Shown here: piece after piece, positions 46,000-56,760 of the stretch | Numbering within the stretch: position 1 is the stretch's first letter | Layout of the letters: each line of letters starts with the position of its first letter | Origin: Moritella sp. Urea-trap-13 | GTDB lineage: Bacteria > Pseudomonadota > Gammaproteobacteria > Enterobacterales > Moritellaceae | Direction of reading: 5' to 3' | NCBI RefSeq assembly: GCF_002836355.1 | Contig: NZ_PJCA01000031.1 | Location: 1,116,001-1,180,000 of the forward strand | DNA: 64,000 nt | The notes under the pieces: model-generated | Seen by the model: the letters and a program-made list of their open reading frames with translations, nothing else | The model's database searches: none | What the model was told of the DNA's origin: nothing | Made by a program: the position numbers and the translations under genes

Positions 46000-46419
46000 T
46001 TAACGGCATTTTTCGTAGCAAGATTGCTGCTGTTTATCCATTGCTTTGAGTACATCACGACGTGAAATAATCCCAACTACCACGCCATGCTCGTCAATCA
46101 CAGGGTAGCTCTTAGGTTTTGCTGATACCATTTTCTGTGCTAATTCAATAATACTGTCTTCAGACCTAGCTGTAAGCACATCAGATCTCATCAAGTCACC
46201 GACAATCGCGACCTCTTCGCAGTAATAACTCGATTCCAATAACGTTGCTAAGCAATCTTGTTCGGAAACCCATCCCACAAGCGCATCATTATCATCCACC
46301 ACAGGAGCACCAATATGAGCCGATTTTAACAGCTTATCGACAGCTGTCGCAACAGGCATATCTACAGTTAACTTAACTGGCCGTAACTGCATATAATCAG
46401 ATACTTTTAAAGAATTCAT
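46000..46419 (-). CDS. Tandem CBS-domain protein
   Basis: A stand-alone CBS pair of 139 residues: the first copy starts MQLRPVKLTVDMPVATAVDKLLKSAHIGAPVVDDNDALVGWVSEQD, the second DLMRSDVLTARSEDSIIELAQKM to VVGIISRRDVLKAM. Such proteins sense adenine nucleotides and control enzymes or transporters. The C-terminus has three cysteines (SCYEKCR), possibly a redox switch or accidental. The start follows AAGGG. Single gene, target unknown. Confidence 0.88.
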   Translation of the reverse strand: MNSLKVSDYMQLRPVKLTVDMPVATAVDKLLKSAHIGAPVVDDNDALVGWVSEQDCLATLLESSYYCEEVAIVGDLMRSDVLTARSEDSIIELAQKMVSAKPKSYPVIDEHGVVVGIISRRDVLKAMDKQQQSCYEKCR

Positions 46420-46815
46420 TCCCTTACCCCTTTAATATGTTAACCAATTGAAATAATGCATGGCTATTACTTAACCTAAGCATAGGTTATATGGATATTT
46501 CTACCATCAAGACCTTAAAATGGCTGAAATTACTTTATTTACAACATTGATAAGCAGTAAAGCAAAAAAAACTAACATATTGTAAAAAATAAATAACCCC
46601 AAAAAAAGCAAAAGCAGTAACATCTCAAACTGCTTTTTAACATATTTGCGATATTTAAAACCAATTAAATACTATTTATTGAAACTATAGACAACTGGAC
46701 AATTATAATTACAACTTTTTATGAAATTATGTTCTTGAAGAAGGTCACACTATTGTCATAGTATCGAGGGATAAGAAATATTAATATCTCGCTTGATGAG
46801 AAGGGAAGCAAAGCA
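46420..46815. other. Leader of leuC, about 400 bp
   Basis: AT-rich divergent spacer. It contains the AAAGCAGT hairpin at 46611-46638, which could be a leader terminator of leuC-leuD; I see no leucine-rich leader peptide. Confidence 0.4.
46611..46638. terminator. Hairpin with T-tract upstream of leuC (possible attenuator)
   Basis: AAAGCAGT pairs with ACTGCTTT, followed by TT. About 180 bases before leuC; attenuation would need a leader peptide, which I cannot find. Confidence 0.35.
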
Positions 46816-48216
46816 ATGAAAAAAACAATGTATGAAAAGATTTGGGATTCTCACTTAGTTCATGAACCAGAGAATGGAACTCCAATACTTTATATCGATC
46901 GTCATTTGATGCATGAAGTAACAAGTCCTCAAGCGTTTGAAGGTTTAAAGATTCAACAACGTCCAGTACGTAACAAACATAGTATCCTAGCAACGATGGA
47001 TCACTGCGTACCAACGGTTGACCGCCACCTGCCAATTAAAGATCCAATTGCCGCAAAACAGATCCAAACAATGGCGGATAACTGTGAAGAACACGACCTA
47101 CTAATTTATGACATGGATAATGCTAACAACGGTGTTATTCATATTGTGGTACCTGAACATGGTTTTATCCACCCAGGTATGACTGCTGTATGTGGTGATT
47201 CTCACACAGCAACACACGGTGCATTTGGTGCGTTAGCATTCGGTATCGGTACGTCTGAAGTTGAGCATGTAATGGCAACTCAAACGTTACAACAGAAAAA
47301 ATCTAAAACGATGCTAGTAAGCGTCGAAGGTCAACTATCTAAGTTCTCTACAGCTAAAGATATCGCGCTTGCTGTTATCGGTAAAATCGGGACTGCTGGC
47401 GGTACTGGTCATGTTATTGAATTCGCGGGTTCAGCAATTCGCGACTTAACAATGGAAGGTCGTATGACCCTTTGTAACATGGCAATCGAAGGTGGTGCTC
47501 GTGCGGGTCTAATCGCACCAGATCAAACGACTTTCGATTACATTGAAGGCAAAGAATTTGCACCTAAAGGCGATCACTGGGCTGCTGCACTAGCATACTG
47601 GAAATCGTTACCAACGGATGATGGCGCTGAATTTGACACTATTGTTGAGCTTAAAGCCGAAGATATTGCACCACAAGTAACTTGGGGCACATCGCCAGAA
47701 CAAGTTTCACCTGTGACTGCAAACATTCCGTCTCCAACTGATTTTGATGACGTCATTAAATCGTCTGCATGTAAAGGCGCATTGTCTTACATGGGCATTA
47801 CTGCTGGCGCACCAATCACGGATATTAAAATTGATTTAGTATTTGTTGGTTCTTGCACCAACGGTCGTATTGAAGACTTCCGTGCGATTGCTGAAATGAC
47901 TAAAGGCAAAAAAGTAAGTGCTGCAGTACAAGCTATTGCTGTACCGGGTTCTTACCTTGTGAAAGAACAAGCAGAAAAAGAAGGTCTAGATAAGATCTTA
48001 ATGGATGCCGGTTGGGAATGGCGTGAACCAGGTTGTTCAATGTGCTTAGCAATGAATGGCGATCAACTTAGTGAAGGTCAACGTAGTGCATCTACGTCAA
48101 ACCGTAACTTTGAAGGTCGACAAGGTAAAGGTGGTCGTACTCACCTCGTATCTCCAGCAATGGCTGCCGCTGCAGCAATTGAAGGCCATTTTGTTGACAT
48201 CCGTAACTGGGCGTAA
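46816..48216 (+). CDS. leuC: 3-isopropylmalate dehydratase large subunit
   Basis: A 466-residue aconitase-family Fe-S enzyme. It interconverts 2- and 3-isopropylmalate and can also act on citramalate/methylmalate with LeuD. The 4Fe-4S ligands are visible: [10 protein letters not shown] and [10 protein letters not shown]. Signature [30 protein letters not shown] and the VQAIAVPGS stretch are typical; the length equals E. coli LeuC. The start is placed at ATG 46816; the ATG at 46828 is the alternative. Followed by leuD after 31 bases; part of a cluster with a citramalate/isopropylmalate synthase-like gene. Confidence 0.96.
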   Translation: MKKTMYEKIWDSHLVHEPENGTPILYIDRHLMHEVTSPQAFEGLKIQQRPVRNKHSILATMDHCVPTVDRHLPIKDPIAAKQIQTMADNCEEHDLLIYDMDNANNGVIHIVVPEHGFIHPGMTAVCGDSHTATHGAFGALAFGIGTSEVEHVMATQTLQQKKSKTMLVSVEGQLSKFSTAKDIALAVIGKIGTAGGTGHVIEFAGSAIRDLTMEGRMTLCNMAIEGGARAGLIAPDQTTFDYIEGKEFAPKGDHWAAALAYWKSLPTDDGAEFDTIVELKAEDIAPQVTWGTSPEQVSPVTANIPSPTDFDDVIKSSACKGALSYMGITAGAPITDIKIDLVFVGSCTNGRIEDFRAIAEMTKGKKVSAAVQAIAVPGSYLVKEQAEKEGLDKILMDAGWEWREPGCSMCLAMNGDQLSEGQRSASTSNRNFEGRQGKGGRTHLVSPAMAAAAAIEGHFVDIRNWA

Positions 48217-48247
48217 GCTTTAGCACATTAGTGATCAAGGAATTAAA

Positions 48248-48868
48248 ATGAAAGCATATAAAAATCATACTAGTGTTGCTGCATTGATGAATCGTAGTAA
48301 CGTAGATACAGATCAAATCATCCCAAAACAGTTTTTGAAAAAAGTTGAACGTACTGGTTTCGGTATTCACTTATTTCATGACTGGCGTTTTCTAGATAAC
48401 GGAGATGAAAATCCGGCATTTGAATTAAACAAACCTGCTTTTAAGGGTGCTAAGATCCTAGTTGCAGGCGATAACTTTGGTTGTGGTTCATCACGCGAAC
48501 ATGCGCCATGGGCAATTGAAGACTTTGGTTTCAATACCGTAATATCTACAAGTTACGCTGATATTTTTTATTCGAACTGCTTCAAAAATGGTATTTTACC
48601 AATCCGTGTAAGCAAAGATGAATTAGCTGCATTAATGGCTGAAATAGAAGCAAACGAAGGTGTTGAGTTCACTATTGACCTACCCGCGCAAACAGTAACA
48701 ACGCCAGGTGGTATTGTTATTACTATCGAAGTTGACGAATTCCGTAAACAGAGCCTTATTGAAGGTGCTGATGATATCTCATGGACATTAAAGCATGAAG
48801 GTAAAATTACTGAGTTCGAAGAAAAAAATAAGCAACAGTTCCCATGGTTGTGGACTGAAGCGAGCTAA
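48248..48868 (+). CDS. leuD: 3-isopropylmalate dehydratase small subunit
   Basis: The partner of LeuC, 206 residues. Family text: NVDTDQIIPKQFLKKVERTGFG, and the swivel-domain motif GDNFGCGSSREHAPWAIEDFGF. The start follows AAGGA, 31 bases after leuC, so it is co-transcribed with leuC. Length and motifs match LeuD of other gammaproteobacteria. The heterodimer acts in the cytoplasm. Confidence 0.96.
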   Translation: MKAYKNHTSVAALMNRSNVDTDQIIPKQFLKKVERTGFGIHLFHDWRFLDNGDENPAFELNKPAFKGAKILVAGDNFGCGSSREHAPWAIEDFGFNTVISTSYADIFYSNCFKNGILPIRVSKDELAALMAEIEANEGVEFTIDLPAQTVTTPGGIVITIEVDEFRKQSLIEGADDISWTLKHEGKITEFEEKNKQQFPWLWTEAS

Positions 48869-49008
48869 TAATTCAATCCGACTCTGCAATAGCGACACTA
48901 CAGCACTATTGTAGACTCGACTGAAGTAACGGCTTAAAGCGGATAGTTATAAAGTGGATAGTTATATTCTATCCGCTCTTTCCCTACAATTTGAAGCAGG
49001 TAGCAAAT

Positions 49009-50547
49009 ATGGAAATCATGCGCCCTCGAATCCAGTTAATGGATACTACTCTACGCGATGGAGAGCAAACCCAAGGTGTCTCCTTCACTCCCGAAGAAAA
49101 AGTCAGTATTGCCAAAGCCCTACTCCAATCTCTTAATGTAGATCGCATTGAAGTTGCTTCTGCACGTGTATCGCTAGGTGAAAAAAACGCAGTATCCTCA
49201 TTAATGCAATGGGCGGAACAAGAACAAGTTGCTGAACGTATTGAAATATTAGGCTTTGTTGACCATACCAAAAGCGTTGACTGGATTAAATCCAGTGGTG
49301 CTAAAGTCATTAACCTATTAACCAAAGGCAGTGAGAAACACTGTACTGAACAATTACGTAAAACCCCTGCTGCACATATTTCAGATGTAAGAGAAACCAT
49401 CCATTATGCTATGGAGCAAGGTTTAACGGTTAACATCTATCTTGAAGATTGGTCTAATGGTTATAGCGATAATCCTGACTATGTTTATAACATGATCACT
49501 GAACTATCCGATTTACCGATTCAACACTACATGTTACCAGACACGCTAGGTGTCATGTCTCCAGATGAAGTGCATACCAGTCTGTCGGATATGATCAGTC
49601 GTTTCCCGCAACTGCAATTTGATTTTCACCCACACAATGATTATGGCTTAGCAACAGCAAATGCATTAGCTGCAGCCAAAGTTGGGATTAGCGCCATCCA
49701 TTGTACGGTTAACTGCCTAGGTGAACGAGCTGGTAATGCGTCATTGGCAGAAGTTGCGGTAGTATTAAAAGATAAACTCGGCATAGAATCATCAATCAAC
49801 GAACAGCGTATCCATCAGATCAGCCAAATGATTGAAAATTTCTCAGGTAAAATAACCCCTGCAAACGCCCCTATTATTGGCGCTGACGTGTTTACCCAAA
49901 CCAGTGGTATCCATGCTGATGGTGATAATAAAGGTGGCTTATATCAAACGGTATTAGGCCCTGAGCGATTCGAGCGTACACGCACTTATGCACTCGGTAA
50001 AATGAGTGGCAAGGCATCGCTTGAGAAAAACTTAGCAGACTTAAATATTGATTTAACTGCAGAGCAAAAAACGAAACTACTCGAACGCATTGTCACACTC
50101 GGCGATCAAAAGGCCATTATCACGCCTGAAGACCTGCCTTTCATCATTGCTGACCTATTAGAAAGTAAAGATTACTCGCACATTGAACTGCTCAACTGCT
50201 CAATAACATCGGGGTTAAACGTAGACTCGACTGCCAGTATCCGTGTTCGTATTGGTGATGAAATATATAAATCAGCCGGTTCTGGTAACGGCGGTTTTGA
50301 TGCATTCAGCATGGCGATACAAGCTATAATGCCAAAGGTTGGTTTTGAATTCCCTAATTTAGAAAATTACCAAGTACGTATTCCGCCAGGCGGCAAGACC
50401 AGTGCCCTTACCGAAAGTTTCATTACTTGGGAACAAGATAACAAAACCTTTCGCACCCGTGGCGTCAGCTCGAACCAAGTATTTGCCGGGGTTCAAGCAA
50501 CAATGCGCATGCTGAATAAACTACTTCACGAATCCATAACAGCATAG
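49009..50547 (+). CDS. Alpha-isopropylmalate/citramalate synthase family protein
   Basis: 512 residues from ATG 49009, where AGG lies eight bases upstream; a TTG at 48991 would add six residues. The TIM-barrel opens with LMDTTLRDGEQTQGVSF (substrate Arg and metal Asp), the HPHND site and the NCLGERAGNASLAEV motif follow, and the C-terminus is a LeuA allosteric domain ending KTFRTRGVSSNQVFAGVQATMRMLNKLL. The wording is that of the CimA/LeuA2 branch. The likely reaction is pyruvate plus acetyl-CoA to citramalate; isopropylmalate synthase is the alternative. Its place behind leuCD supports citramalate; leuB and leuA are not in the window. Confidence 0.83.
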   Translation: MEIMRPRIQLMDTTLRDGEQTQGVSFTPEEKVSIAKALLQSLNVDRIEVASARVSLGEKNAVSSLMQWAEQEQVAERIEILGFVDHTKSVDWIKSSGAKVINLLTKGSEKHCTEQLRKTPAAHISDVRETIHYAMEQGLTVNIYLEDWSNGYSDNPDYVYNMITELSDLPIQHYMLPDTLGVMSPDEVHTSLSDMISRFPQLQFDFHPHNDYGLATANALAAAKVGISAIHCTVNCLGERAGNASLAEVAVVLKDKLGIESSINEQRIHQISQMIENFSGKITPANAPIIGADVFTQTSGIHADGDNKGGLYQTVLGPERFERTRTYALGKMSGKASLEKNLADLNIDLTAEQKTKLLERIVTLGDQKAIITPEDLPFIIADLLESKDYSHIELLNCSITSGLNVDSTASIRVRIGDEIYKSAGSGNGGFDAFSMAIQAIMPKVGFEFPNLENYQVRIPPGGKTSALTESFITWEQDNKTFRTRGVSSNQVFAGVQATMRMLNKLLHESITA

Positions 50548-50560
50548 CCACACATCAATC

Positions 50561-50595
50561 CAGACTTACGTTAACCTGCATTTAGCGTAAGTCTG
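50561..50595. terminator. Inverted repeat after the synthase gene
   Basis: CAGACTTACG pairs perfectly with CGTAAGTCTG across a 15-base loop, 14 bases after the stop. No T-tract follows; could be a rho-dependent or mRNA-stability element. Confidence 0.45.
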
Positions 50596-50948
50596 CCAAT
50601 CAATTGAGTACTTCAATTAAGCTGTGTACGTCCTGAATCTCAATCCTAAAATATTTAATCATATTTTCGTAGGCTATACTTGATGTATATATCGCCATAA
50701 CTACAACTTGCACTATAAAGACCCGCTAAACAACTCTAGCCAAATCTAACTCACTAATAAATGACGTCTATAAATTCAAACATAACGCATAACGTAACGC
50801 TATAAGAACAATAAAATGCTTATAAAACCGCAATTTAATTGCGCAATTTTGAAATCAAAGTCTAAATTTAGAAAAGAAGTAAGAAAAACTTCAGACTTGT
50901 AGATGCCAATTTCTGCAGATGCAAGTAATTACATTTTGGGGGTTACCT
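50596..50948. other. Leader region of the prkA operon, about 350 bp
   Basis: AT-rich spacer before prkA with no gene. The promoter should lie here; a stationary-phase sigma site is expected from family knowledge but I cannot pick one out by eye. Confidence 0.4.
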
Positions 50949-52871
50949 ATGGGTATTTTTGAACATTATCAGCAAAGATACGAAGAAAGTCGTGAAGAAG
51001 AATATACGATCCAAGAGTTTTTGGATTTATGTCGTGACGACAAAACTGTATATGCATCTGCAGCTGAAAGATTACTACACGCAATCGGTGAGCCAGAAAT
51101 GGTCGATACCGCGACTGATTCTCGCCTGAGCCGATTATTTTCAAACCGCGTTGTTGCACGCTATCCCGCTTTTAAAGATTTCTATGGCATGGAAGATGCC
51201 ATTGAACAAATCGTGGCTTACCTAAAACACTCAGCGCAAGGATTAGAAGAAAAGAAACAAATTTTGTATTTATTGGGGCCTGTTGGGGGTGGTAAATCAT
51301 CTTTAGCAGAAAAACTCAAAGACCTGATGCAAAACGAAGCTATTTATCGCATTAAAGGTTCACCTGTCAACGACCATCCATTTAGTCTATTTGACGTCAA
51401 TGAAGATGCCAATATTTTACGCAGTGAATTCGGTATTCCAACACGTTATCTTGGCCACGTAATGTCACCTTGGGCAGCGAAACGCTTAAAAGAGTTTGGT
51501 GGTGATATCACTAAGTTCAAAGTGGAGAAAGTCCGTCCATCAATCCTCCATCAGATTGCCATTGCTAAAACCGAACCTGGGGACGAAAATAACCAAGATA
51601 TTTCATCGCTCGTGGGTAAGGTGGATATTCGTCAATTAGAACATTTCTCACAAGATGATCCTGATGCATACAGTTACTCTGGCGCACTCTGTAAAGCCAA
51701 CCAAGGTGTGATGGAATTTGTAGAGATGTTTAAAGCACCGATTAAAGTGCTCCATCCCCTACTTACCGCAACACAGGAAGGTAACTATAACAGTACCGAA
51801 GGTCTATCAGCCTTGCCTTTCGAAGGGATAATCCTTGCTCACTCGAATGAATCTGAGTGGCAAACATTCCGTAACAATAAAAACAACGAAGCGTTTTTAG
51901 ACCGTGTTTATATTGTTAAAGTACCCTACTGCTTACGCATTAGTGAAGAACAAGCAATTTATCGTAAATTACTTGAAAACAGTGCGCTGCATAATGCTAA
52001 GTGTGCACCAGGTACACTCGATGCACTTGCTCAGTTCACCGTACTATCTCGTATTAAAGACCCTGAAAACTCATCTATCTACTCAAAAATGCGCGTTTAT
52101 GATGGCGAAACCTTAAAAGATACCGACCCGAAAGCCAAGTCATATCAAGAGTATCGTGATTATGCGGGTGTCGATGAAGGTATGTCAGGGCTATCAACCC
52201 GTTTTGCTTATAAGATTTTATCCAAAGTATTCAACTTTGATCATGTTGAAGTGGCAGCCAACCCGGTGCACCTTTTCTATGTACTCGAACAGCAAATTGA
52301 ACGTGAGCAATTCCCTCAAGATATTGCGGACCGTTATTTAGAGTTCTTGAAAGGTTACTTGATCCCGAAATATGTTGAATTTATCGGCAAAGAAATTCAA
52401 ACCGCGTATTTAGAATCTTACTCTGAGTACGGTCAAAACATCTTCGACCGCTATGTCACTTATGCTGATTTCTGGATCCAAGACCAAGAGTTTCGCGATC
52501 CTGATACAGGTCAATTATTTGATAGGGAAGCATTAAATAACGACTTGGAAAAAATTGAAAAACCAGCGGGTATCAGTAATCCGAAAGATTTCCGTAATGA
52601 AATCGTCAATTTCGTATTGCGTGCCAGAGCCAATAACAGTGGTAAAAACCCAGCTTGGGTCAGCTACGAAAAACTCCGTACGGTTATCGAGAAGAAAATG
52701 TTCTCCAACACTGAAGAGTTGTTACCCGTTATCTCATTTAACGGTAAAACATCCACCGATGAACAGCAAAAACATGACAACTTTGTAGCCCGTATGATGG
52801 AGAAAGGCTATACCAAGAAACAAGTTAGACTGTTGTCAGAATGGTATTTACGTGTACGTAAATCATCATAA
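50949..52871 (+). CDS. Serine protein kinase PrkA (YeaG)
   Basis: 640 residues from ATG 50949, which follows GGGGG six bases upstream. It is an AAA-type kinase of the PrkA/YeaG family, cytoplasmic, with Walker A GPVGGGKS at 110-117, a Walker-B-like [17 protein letters not shown] and the C-terminal PrkA kinase-like block ([29 protein letters not shown]). In E. coli, yeaG-yeaH respond to nitrogen starvation, acid and stationary phase, and in Bacillus PrkA acts in sporulation. First of a three-gene operon with yeaH and spoVR; gaps are 23 and 10 bases. Confidence 0.96.
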   Translation: MGIFEHYQQRYEESREEEYTIQEFLDLCRDDKTVYASAAERLLHAIGEPEMVDTATDSRLSRLFSNRVVARYPAFKDFYGMEDAIEQIVAYLKHSAQGLEEKKQILYLLGPVGGGKSSLAEKLKDLMQNEAIYRIKGSPVNDHPFSLFDVNEDANILRSEFGIPTRYLGHVMSPWAAKRLKEFGGDITKFKVEKVRPSILHQIAIAKTEPGDENNQDISSLVGKVDIRQLEHFSQDDPDAYSYSGALCKANQGVMEFVEMFKAPIKVLHPLLTATQEGNYNSTEGLSALPFEGIILAHSNESEWQTFRNNKNNEAFLDRVYIVKVPYCLRISEEQAIYRKLLENSALHNAKCAPGTLDALAQFTVLSRIKDPENSSIYSKMRVYDGETLKDTDPKAKSYQEYRDYAGVDEGMSGLSTRFAYKILSKVFNFDHVEVAANPVHLFYVLEQQIEREQFPQDIADRYLEFLKGYLIPKYVEFIGKEIQTAYLESYSEYGQNIFDRYVTYADFWIQDQEFRDPDTGQLFDREALNNDLEKIEKPAGISNPKDFRNEIVNFVLRARANNSGKNPAWVSYEKLRTVIEKKMFSNTEELLPVISFNGKTSTDEQQKHDNFVARMMEKGYTKKQVRLLSEWYLRVRKSS

Positions 52872-52894
52872 TAGATTTTGTTAGGGGGTATGAG

Positions 52895-54163
52895 ATGGCA
52901 CATTTTATTGATCGCAGATTAAACGGTAAGAATAAAAGCACCGTTAATCGACAACGCTTTATGCGTCGTTATAACTCACAAATAAAAAAGGCGGTATCTG
53001 ATGCTGTAAACAATCGCAGTATCCAGGATATTACATCTGGAGAAAGTGTCAGTATTCCAACTCGTGACATCTCAGAACCTATGTTTCATCAAGGTAAAGG
53101 CGGTGAACGCACGATTGTTCACCCAGGTAACGACCAATTTATTACCGGCGATAAAATCAATCGCCCACCAGCCGGAGGTGGTTCAGGCGCAGGTGGTGGA
53201 GAAGCCAGTGACAGCGGTGAAGGTAATGATGAATTTAATTTTCAAATATCCAAAGACGAGTATCTTGATCTGTTATTTGAAGATTTAGAGTTACCCAATT
53301 TACAAGAAAACCAATTCAACAGTATTGTTGAAATGAAAACCCATCGCGCAGGTTATACCTCAAACGGTAACCCAGGTAACATCGCGATTGTTAAATCATT
53401 ACAAAATTCACTCGCTAGACGTACTGCATTATCTGGCGGTAAAAAACGCAAAGTAAAAGCATTACAACTGCAAGTTGACGAGTTAACACAACGCGGCGAA
53501 ATTGAAGGCCAATTTGTCGACGAACTTAAAAAAGAAATAGCTGAATTAAAAGAACGAATTAGTAAAGTGCCGTTCATCGATACCTTTGATTTACGCTATA
53601 ACAATTTTGAGCAATACGCAGTGCCCAATAGCCAAGCGGTGATGTTTTGTCTGATGGATGTATCCGGTTCAATGGATCAACCAACTAAAGACATGGCGAA
53701 ACGCTTCTACATTTTACTCTATTTGTTCTTAACCCGTACTTATAAAAAAATTGAAGTGGTTTACATACGTCACCATACACAAGCAAAAGAAGTTGATGAG
53801 CATGAGTTTTTTTATTCACAAGAGACAGGTGGTACGATCGTATCGTCAGCTTTAAAGCTCATGGATAAAATTGTCACAGATAAGTTCCCAGCAAGTGAAT
53901 GGAACATCTATGCAGCGCAAGCTTCTGATGGTGATAATTGGGCTGACGACTCACCGCTATGCCGCAAGATTTTAGTGGATAAAATCATGCCGAAAGTACG
54001 CTATTTCAGCTATATAGAAATAACCAATCGAGCGCATCAAACATTATGGCGTGAATATGAAAAAGTAGCAGAAGAGTACTCTCAATTCGCCTTACAACAC
54101 ATTCGTCAGCTCGAAGATATTTATCCTGTATTCCGTGAACTATTCAAGAAACAGGCCGCTTAG
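52895..54163 (+). CDS. YeaH/YhbH family protein (DUF444)
   Basis: 422 residues with a start after AGGGGG. It has a charged N-terminus ([31 protein letters not shown]), a glycine-rich linker ([14 protein letters not shown]) and a VWA-like metal site at [18 protein letters not shown], then GGTIVSSAL. The central region (about 190-230) is a coiled coil. Function not known in detail; always next to prkA and spoVR. The gap to prkA is 23 bases and to spoVR 10, so the three are co-transcribed. Confidence 0.95.
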   Translation: MAHFIDRRLNGKNKSTVNRQRFMRRYNSQIKKAVSDAVNNRSIQDITSGESVSIPTRDISEPMFHQGKGGERTIVHPGNDQFITGDKINRPPAGGGSGAGGGEASDSGEGNDEFNFQISKDEYLDLLFEDLELPNLQENQFNSIVEMKTHRAGYTSNGNPGNIAIVKSLQNSLARRTALSGGKKRKVKALQLQVDELTQRGEIEGQFVDELKKEIAELKERISKVPFIDTFDLRYNNFEQYAVPNSQAVMFCLMDVSGSMDQPTKDMAKRFYILLYLFLTRTYKKIEVVYIRHHTQAKEVDEHEFFYSQETGGTIVSSALKLMDKIVTDKFPASEWNIYAAQASDGDNWADDSPLCRKILVDKIMPKVRYFSYIEITNRAHQTLWREYEKVAEEYSQFALQHIRQLEDIYPVFRELFKKQAA

Positions 54164-54173
54164 GGGAATCTAT

Positions 54174-55685
54174 ATGTTAAAAGATGAAGTAAAGCAACTC
54201 AGCGATGGTCCTGATTGGAACTTCCCATTACTTGAAGAATATCATGTCGAAATAAAACGTATTGCCGAACACTACCGACTTGATACTTACCCCAATCAAA
54301 TAGAAGTGATCACCGCAGAGCAAATGATGGATGCTTACTCTTCAGTAGGGATGCCGATTGGCTATAACCACTGGAGCTTTGGTAAGAAGTTCATTCAAAC
54401 CGAGCAAAGCTACAAACGAGGTCAAATGGGACTGGCGTATGAAATTGTCATTAATTCCAGTCCTTGTATCGCCTACTTAATGGAAGAAAACACCATACCG
54501 ATGCAAGCGTTAGTGGTCGCGCATGCGTGTTATGGCCATAATTCTTTTTTTAAAGGCAATTATCTCTTCAAGTCATGGACAGACGCAGAATCAATCATAG
54601 ATTACTTGTTATTCTCCAAGAACTATATCGCAGAATGTGAACAAAAGTACGGGATTGATGCAGTCGAAAATATTGTCGATTCATGCCATGCGTTAATGAG
54701 TTATGGTGTCGACCGTTATAAACGTCCAAGTGAGCCATCATTAAGTGAAGAAAAACGTCGACAACAAGAACGTACTGATTATTTACAAACTCAAGTAAAT
54801 GAACTGTGGCGCACCCTACCCCGAAATAATGAAAAAGTAGAACCTGTTGAACCTAACTTTCCAGTAGAACCACAAGAAAACATATTGTATTTCGTAGAGA
54901 AAAACGCACCGTTATTGCAGTCTTGGCAGCGTGAAATCATCCGAATCGTCCGCAAGATAAGTCAATATTTTTATCCACAAAAACAAACTCAAGTAATGAA
55001 TGAAGGCTGGGCAACATTTTGGCATTATACCATTACTAACCACCTGTATGACGAAGGCTTAGTATCCGATAAATTTATGTTAGAGATATTGCATAATCAT
55101 ACCAATGTTATTGCACAGCCGGCGTATAACAGCCCTTACTACTCAGGAATGAATCCATATGCACTTGGGTTTGCGATGTTTATCGATATTCGCCGCATCT
55201 GTGAACACCCGACAGCAGAAGATAAAGCCTGGTTCCCTGATATTGCCGGTAGTGACTGGTTAGACACATTGCATTTTGCCATGCAAAACTTTAAAGATGA
55301 GAGTTTTATTAGCCAATATTTATCACCAAAAGTAATGCGTGATATGCACTTGTTTTCGATCGAAGATAATGACAGTAGTAAATATATTGAAGTATCAGCA
55401 ATTCATAATGAAGAAGGCTATCAACAATTGCGTGATAAGTTATCCGCCCAATATAATTTAAGTAACAATGAACCTAACATTCAGGTGTTTAATGTTGATA
55501 GGAAGGGTGACCGTTCTTTAACACTACGTTATGTGCCGCATCAAGATATACCGCTGGAGAGTAAATCAGCGCAAGAAGTAATGAAACATCTACATCGCTT
55601 ATGGGGCTTTGATGTTAAGTTAGAGCAAGTCCAAGCAAACGGTAATATTGAATTGCTCTGTCAGAGCATAACGCCTACGGCTTAA
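54174..55685 (+). CDS. SpoVR family protein (YcgB)
   Basis: 503 residues from ATG 54174 (GGGGA upstream), about the length of E. coli YcgB (510). Hallmarks: YHVEIKRIAEHYRLDTYPNQIEVI, the CYGHNSFFKGNYLF motif, MNEGWATFWHYTI with conserved His/Glu, and NPYALGFAMFIDIRRICE. In Bacillus SpoVR acts in cortex formation; in non-sporulating bacteria its role is unknown, but it is always with PrkA and YeaH. Ends in a terminator shared with fadR. Confidence 0.95.
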   Translation: MLKDEVKQLSDGPDWNFPLLEEYHVEIKRIAEHYRLDTYPNQIEVITAEQMMDAYSSVGMPIGYNHWSFGKKFIQTEQSYKRGQMGLAYEIVINSSPCIAYLMEENTIPMQALVVAHACYGHNSFFKGNYLFKSWTDAESIIDYLLFSKNYIAECEQKYGIDAVENIVDSCHALMSYGVDRYKRPSEPSLSEEKRRQQERTDYLQTQVNELWRTLPRNNEKVEPVEPNFPVEPQENILYFVEKNAPLLQSWQREIIRIVRKISQYFYPQKQTQVMNEGWATFWHYTITNHLYDEGLVSDKFMLEILHNHTNVIAQPAYNSPYYSGMNPYALGFAMFIDIRRICEHPTAEDKAWFPDIAGSDWLDTLHFAMQNFKDESFISQYLSPKVMRDMHLFSIEDNDSSKYIEVSAIHNEEGYQQLRDKLSAQYNLSNNEPNIQVFNVDRKGDRSLTLRYVPHQDIPLESKSAQEVMKHLHRLWGFDVKLEQVQANGNIELLCQSITPTA

Positions 55686-55690
55686 CGAGA

Positions 55691-55717
55691 AAAACCAGTC
55701 AATGACTGGTTTTTTTA
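55691..55717. terminator. Bidirectional terminator between spoVR and fadR
   Basis: AAACCAGTCA/TGACTGGTTT with a one-base centre, then a long T-run on the plus strand and A-run on the other side. Confidence 0.9.
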
Positions 55718-55738
55718 TATAAAATAATTGCGTAAATA

Positions 55739-56518
55739 TTATTTAATGCGTTGTTCAAAAGCGACGCAAATATCATCCCATGTTTCATCACGGTATTGCT
55801 GCCAAAGTAGGCCTGAATTCATACCGTAATTACGAATAACATTTAAACTTTCATCAGCTTGATTATTCTGCGCGATCTCTTTCAGTTCGCTATAGAAATT
55901 TTTAGCCAGTGCACGGGCTTCAGGATAATCAAAATATATTTTACCTAGAATACGGTACATATTATCAAAGCCATTCAAGATCAACGCATATACTAAATTA
56001 CCCGATAAAAAGGCTAATTTATGTAGCATACTATAATCATATGCAGTATACGCATCCTTATCATCTGCAAGCAGTTCTGCTTCATTAAGAATCTCGACGA
56101 CACGTTCAGGGTCACGTTTGATCGCAGCACGAATAAAAATAACACTAATATTTGTGCGGGCTGATAATAGGTCACTAATCAGCTCTGGTAAACGTTCAGG
56201 ATCTAATCGAACTAAATCTTCGAGAATTGAAAGACTCGATGTTTCCCAAAAATTATTCACTTGAGTCGGCTTTCCGTGACGAATAGTGAGCCAACCATCA
56301 CGTGCTAAACGTTGGAGTACTTCACGTAGCGTCGTTCGGGTAACACCAATAAGCTCAGAAAGTTCTCTTTCTGCAGGAAGAATTGAACCTGGAGGAAAAC
56401 GGTTTTTCCAAATTGATTCGATGAGGTATTCTTCAGCAAAGCCAGCTGGGCTTTTAGCTTTAATAATACCGTCATTCTGACGCTTTTTACTTGTTGTTTT
56501 ACTATTAGCAATATCCAT
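55739..56518 (-). CDS. fadR: Fatty acid metabolism regulator FadR
   Basis: A GntR-family acyl-CoA-responsive regulator of 259 residues, about 20 longer than E. coli FadR because of an N-terminal, lysine-rich extension (MDIANSKTTSKKRQNDG). From KAKSPAGFAEEYLIESIWKNRFPPGSILPAERELSELIGVTRTTLREVLQRLARDGWL the DNA-binding domain is near-identical to the enteric one. The acyl-CoA-binding domain follows, without the insertion I remember from Vibrio cholerae FadR. It is divergent from nhaB, as in E. coli, with a FadR-like operator between. Confidence 0.95.
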   Translation of the reverse strand: MDIANSKTTSKKRQNDGIIKAKSPAGFAEEYLIESIWKNRFPPGSILPAERELSELIGVTRTTLREVLQRLARDGWLTIRHGKPTQVNNFWETSSLSILEDLVRLDPERLPELISDLLSARTNISVIFIRAAIKRDPERVVEILNEAELLADDKDAYTAYDYSMLHKLAFLSGNLVYALILNGFDNMYRILGKIYFDYPEARALAKNFYSELKEIAQNNQADESLNVIRNYGMNSGLLWQQYRDETWDDICVAFEQRIK

Positions 56519-56575
56519 TTAACTTCTCATTTGGAAATATAACAGGTTGTATCTTTTTGAATGTTAGCATTCACA

Positions 56576-56592
56576 GGCTCGTCCGACCAGAT
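56576..56592. promoter_or_regulatory. FadR-like operator between fadR and nhaB
   Basis: GGCTCGTCCGACCAGAT matches remembered E. coli FadR sites (CTGGTNNGACCAG type) at 13 of 17 positions; the GTCCGACC core is kept and one G of the CTGG arm is C. Confidence 0.55.
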
Positions 56593-56760
56593 TTAAATTA
56601 GATCCTATCATTAGAATAATTATTCTCCGACTTAAATATTAAAATATCTTTATTCGCAATAACAATAATCTGTATCAATAAAAATGATGGCGTACGTCAC
56701 AAAAAATGCTTAGAATGTCGCAGTTTTATCATTCTTTAAACCAAATATTGGACACCTCTA

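Noticed and set aside
46611-46638. Leucine attenuator before leuC
   Set aside because: The hairpin is there, but no leader peptide with leucine codons precedes it, so attenuation is not claimed.
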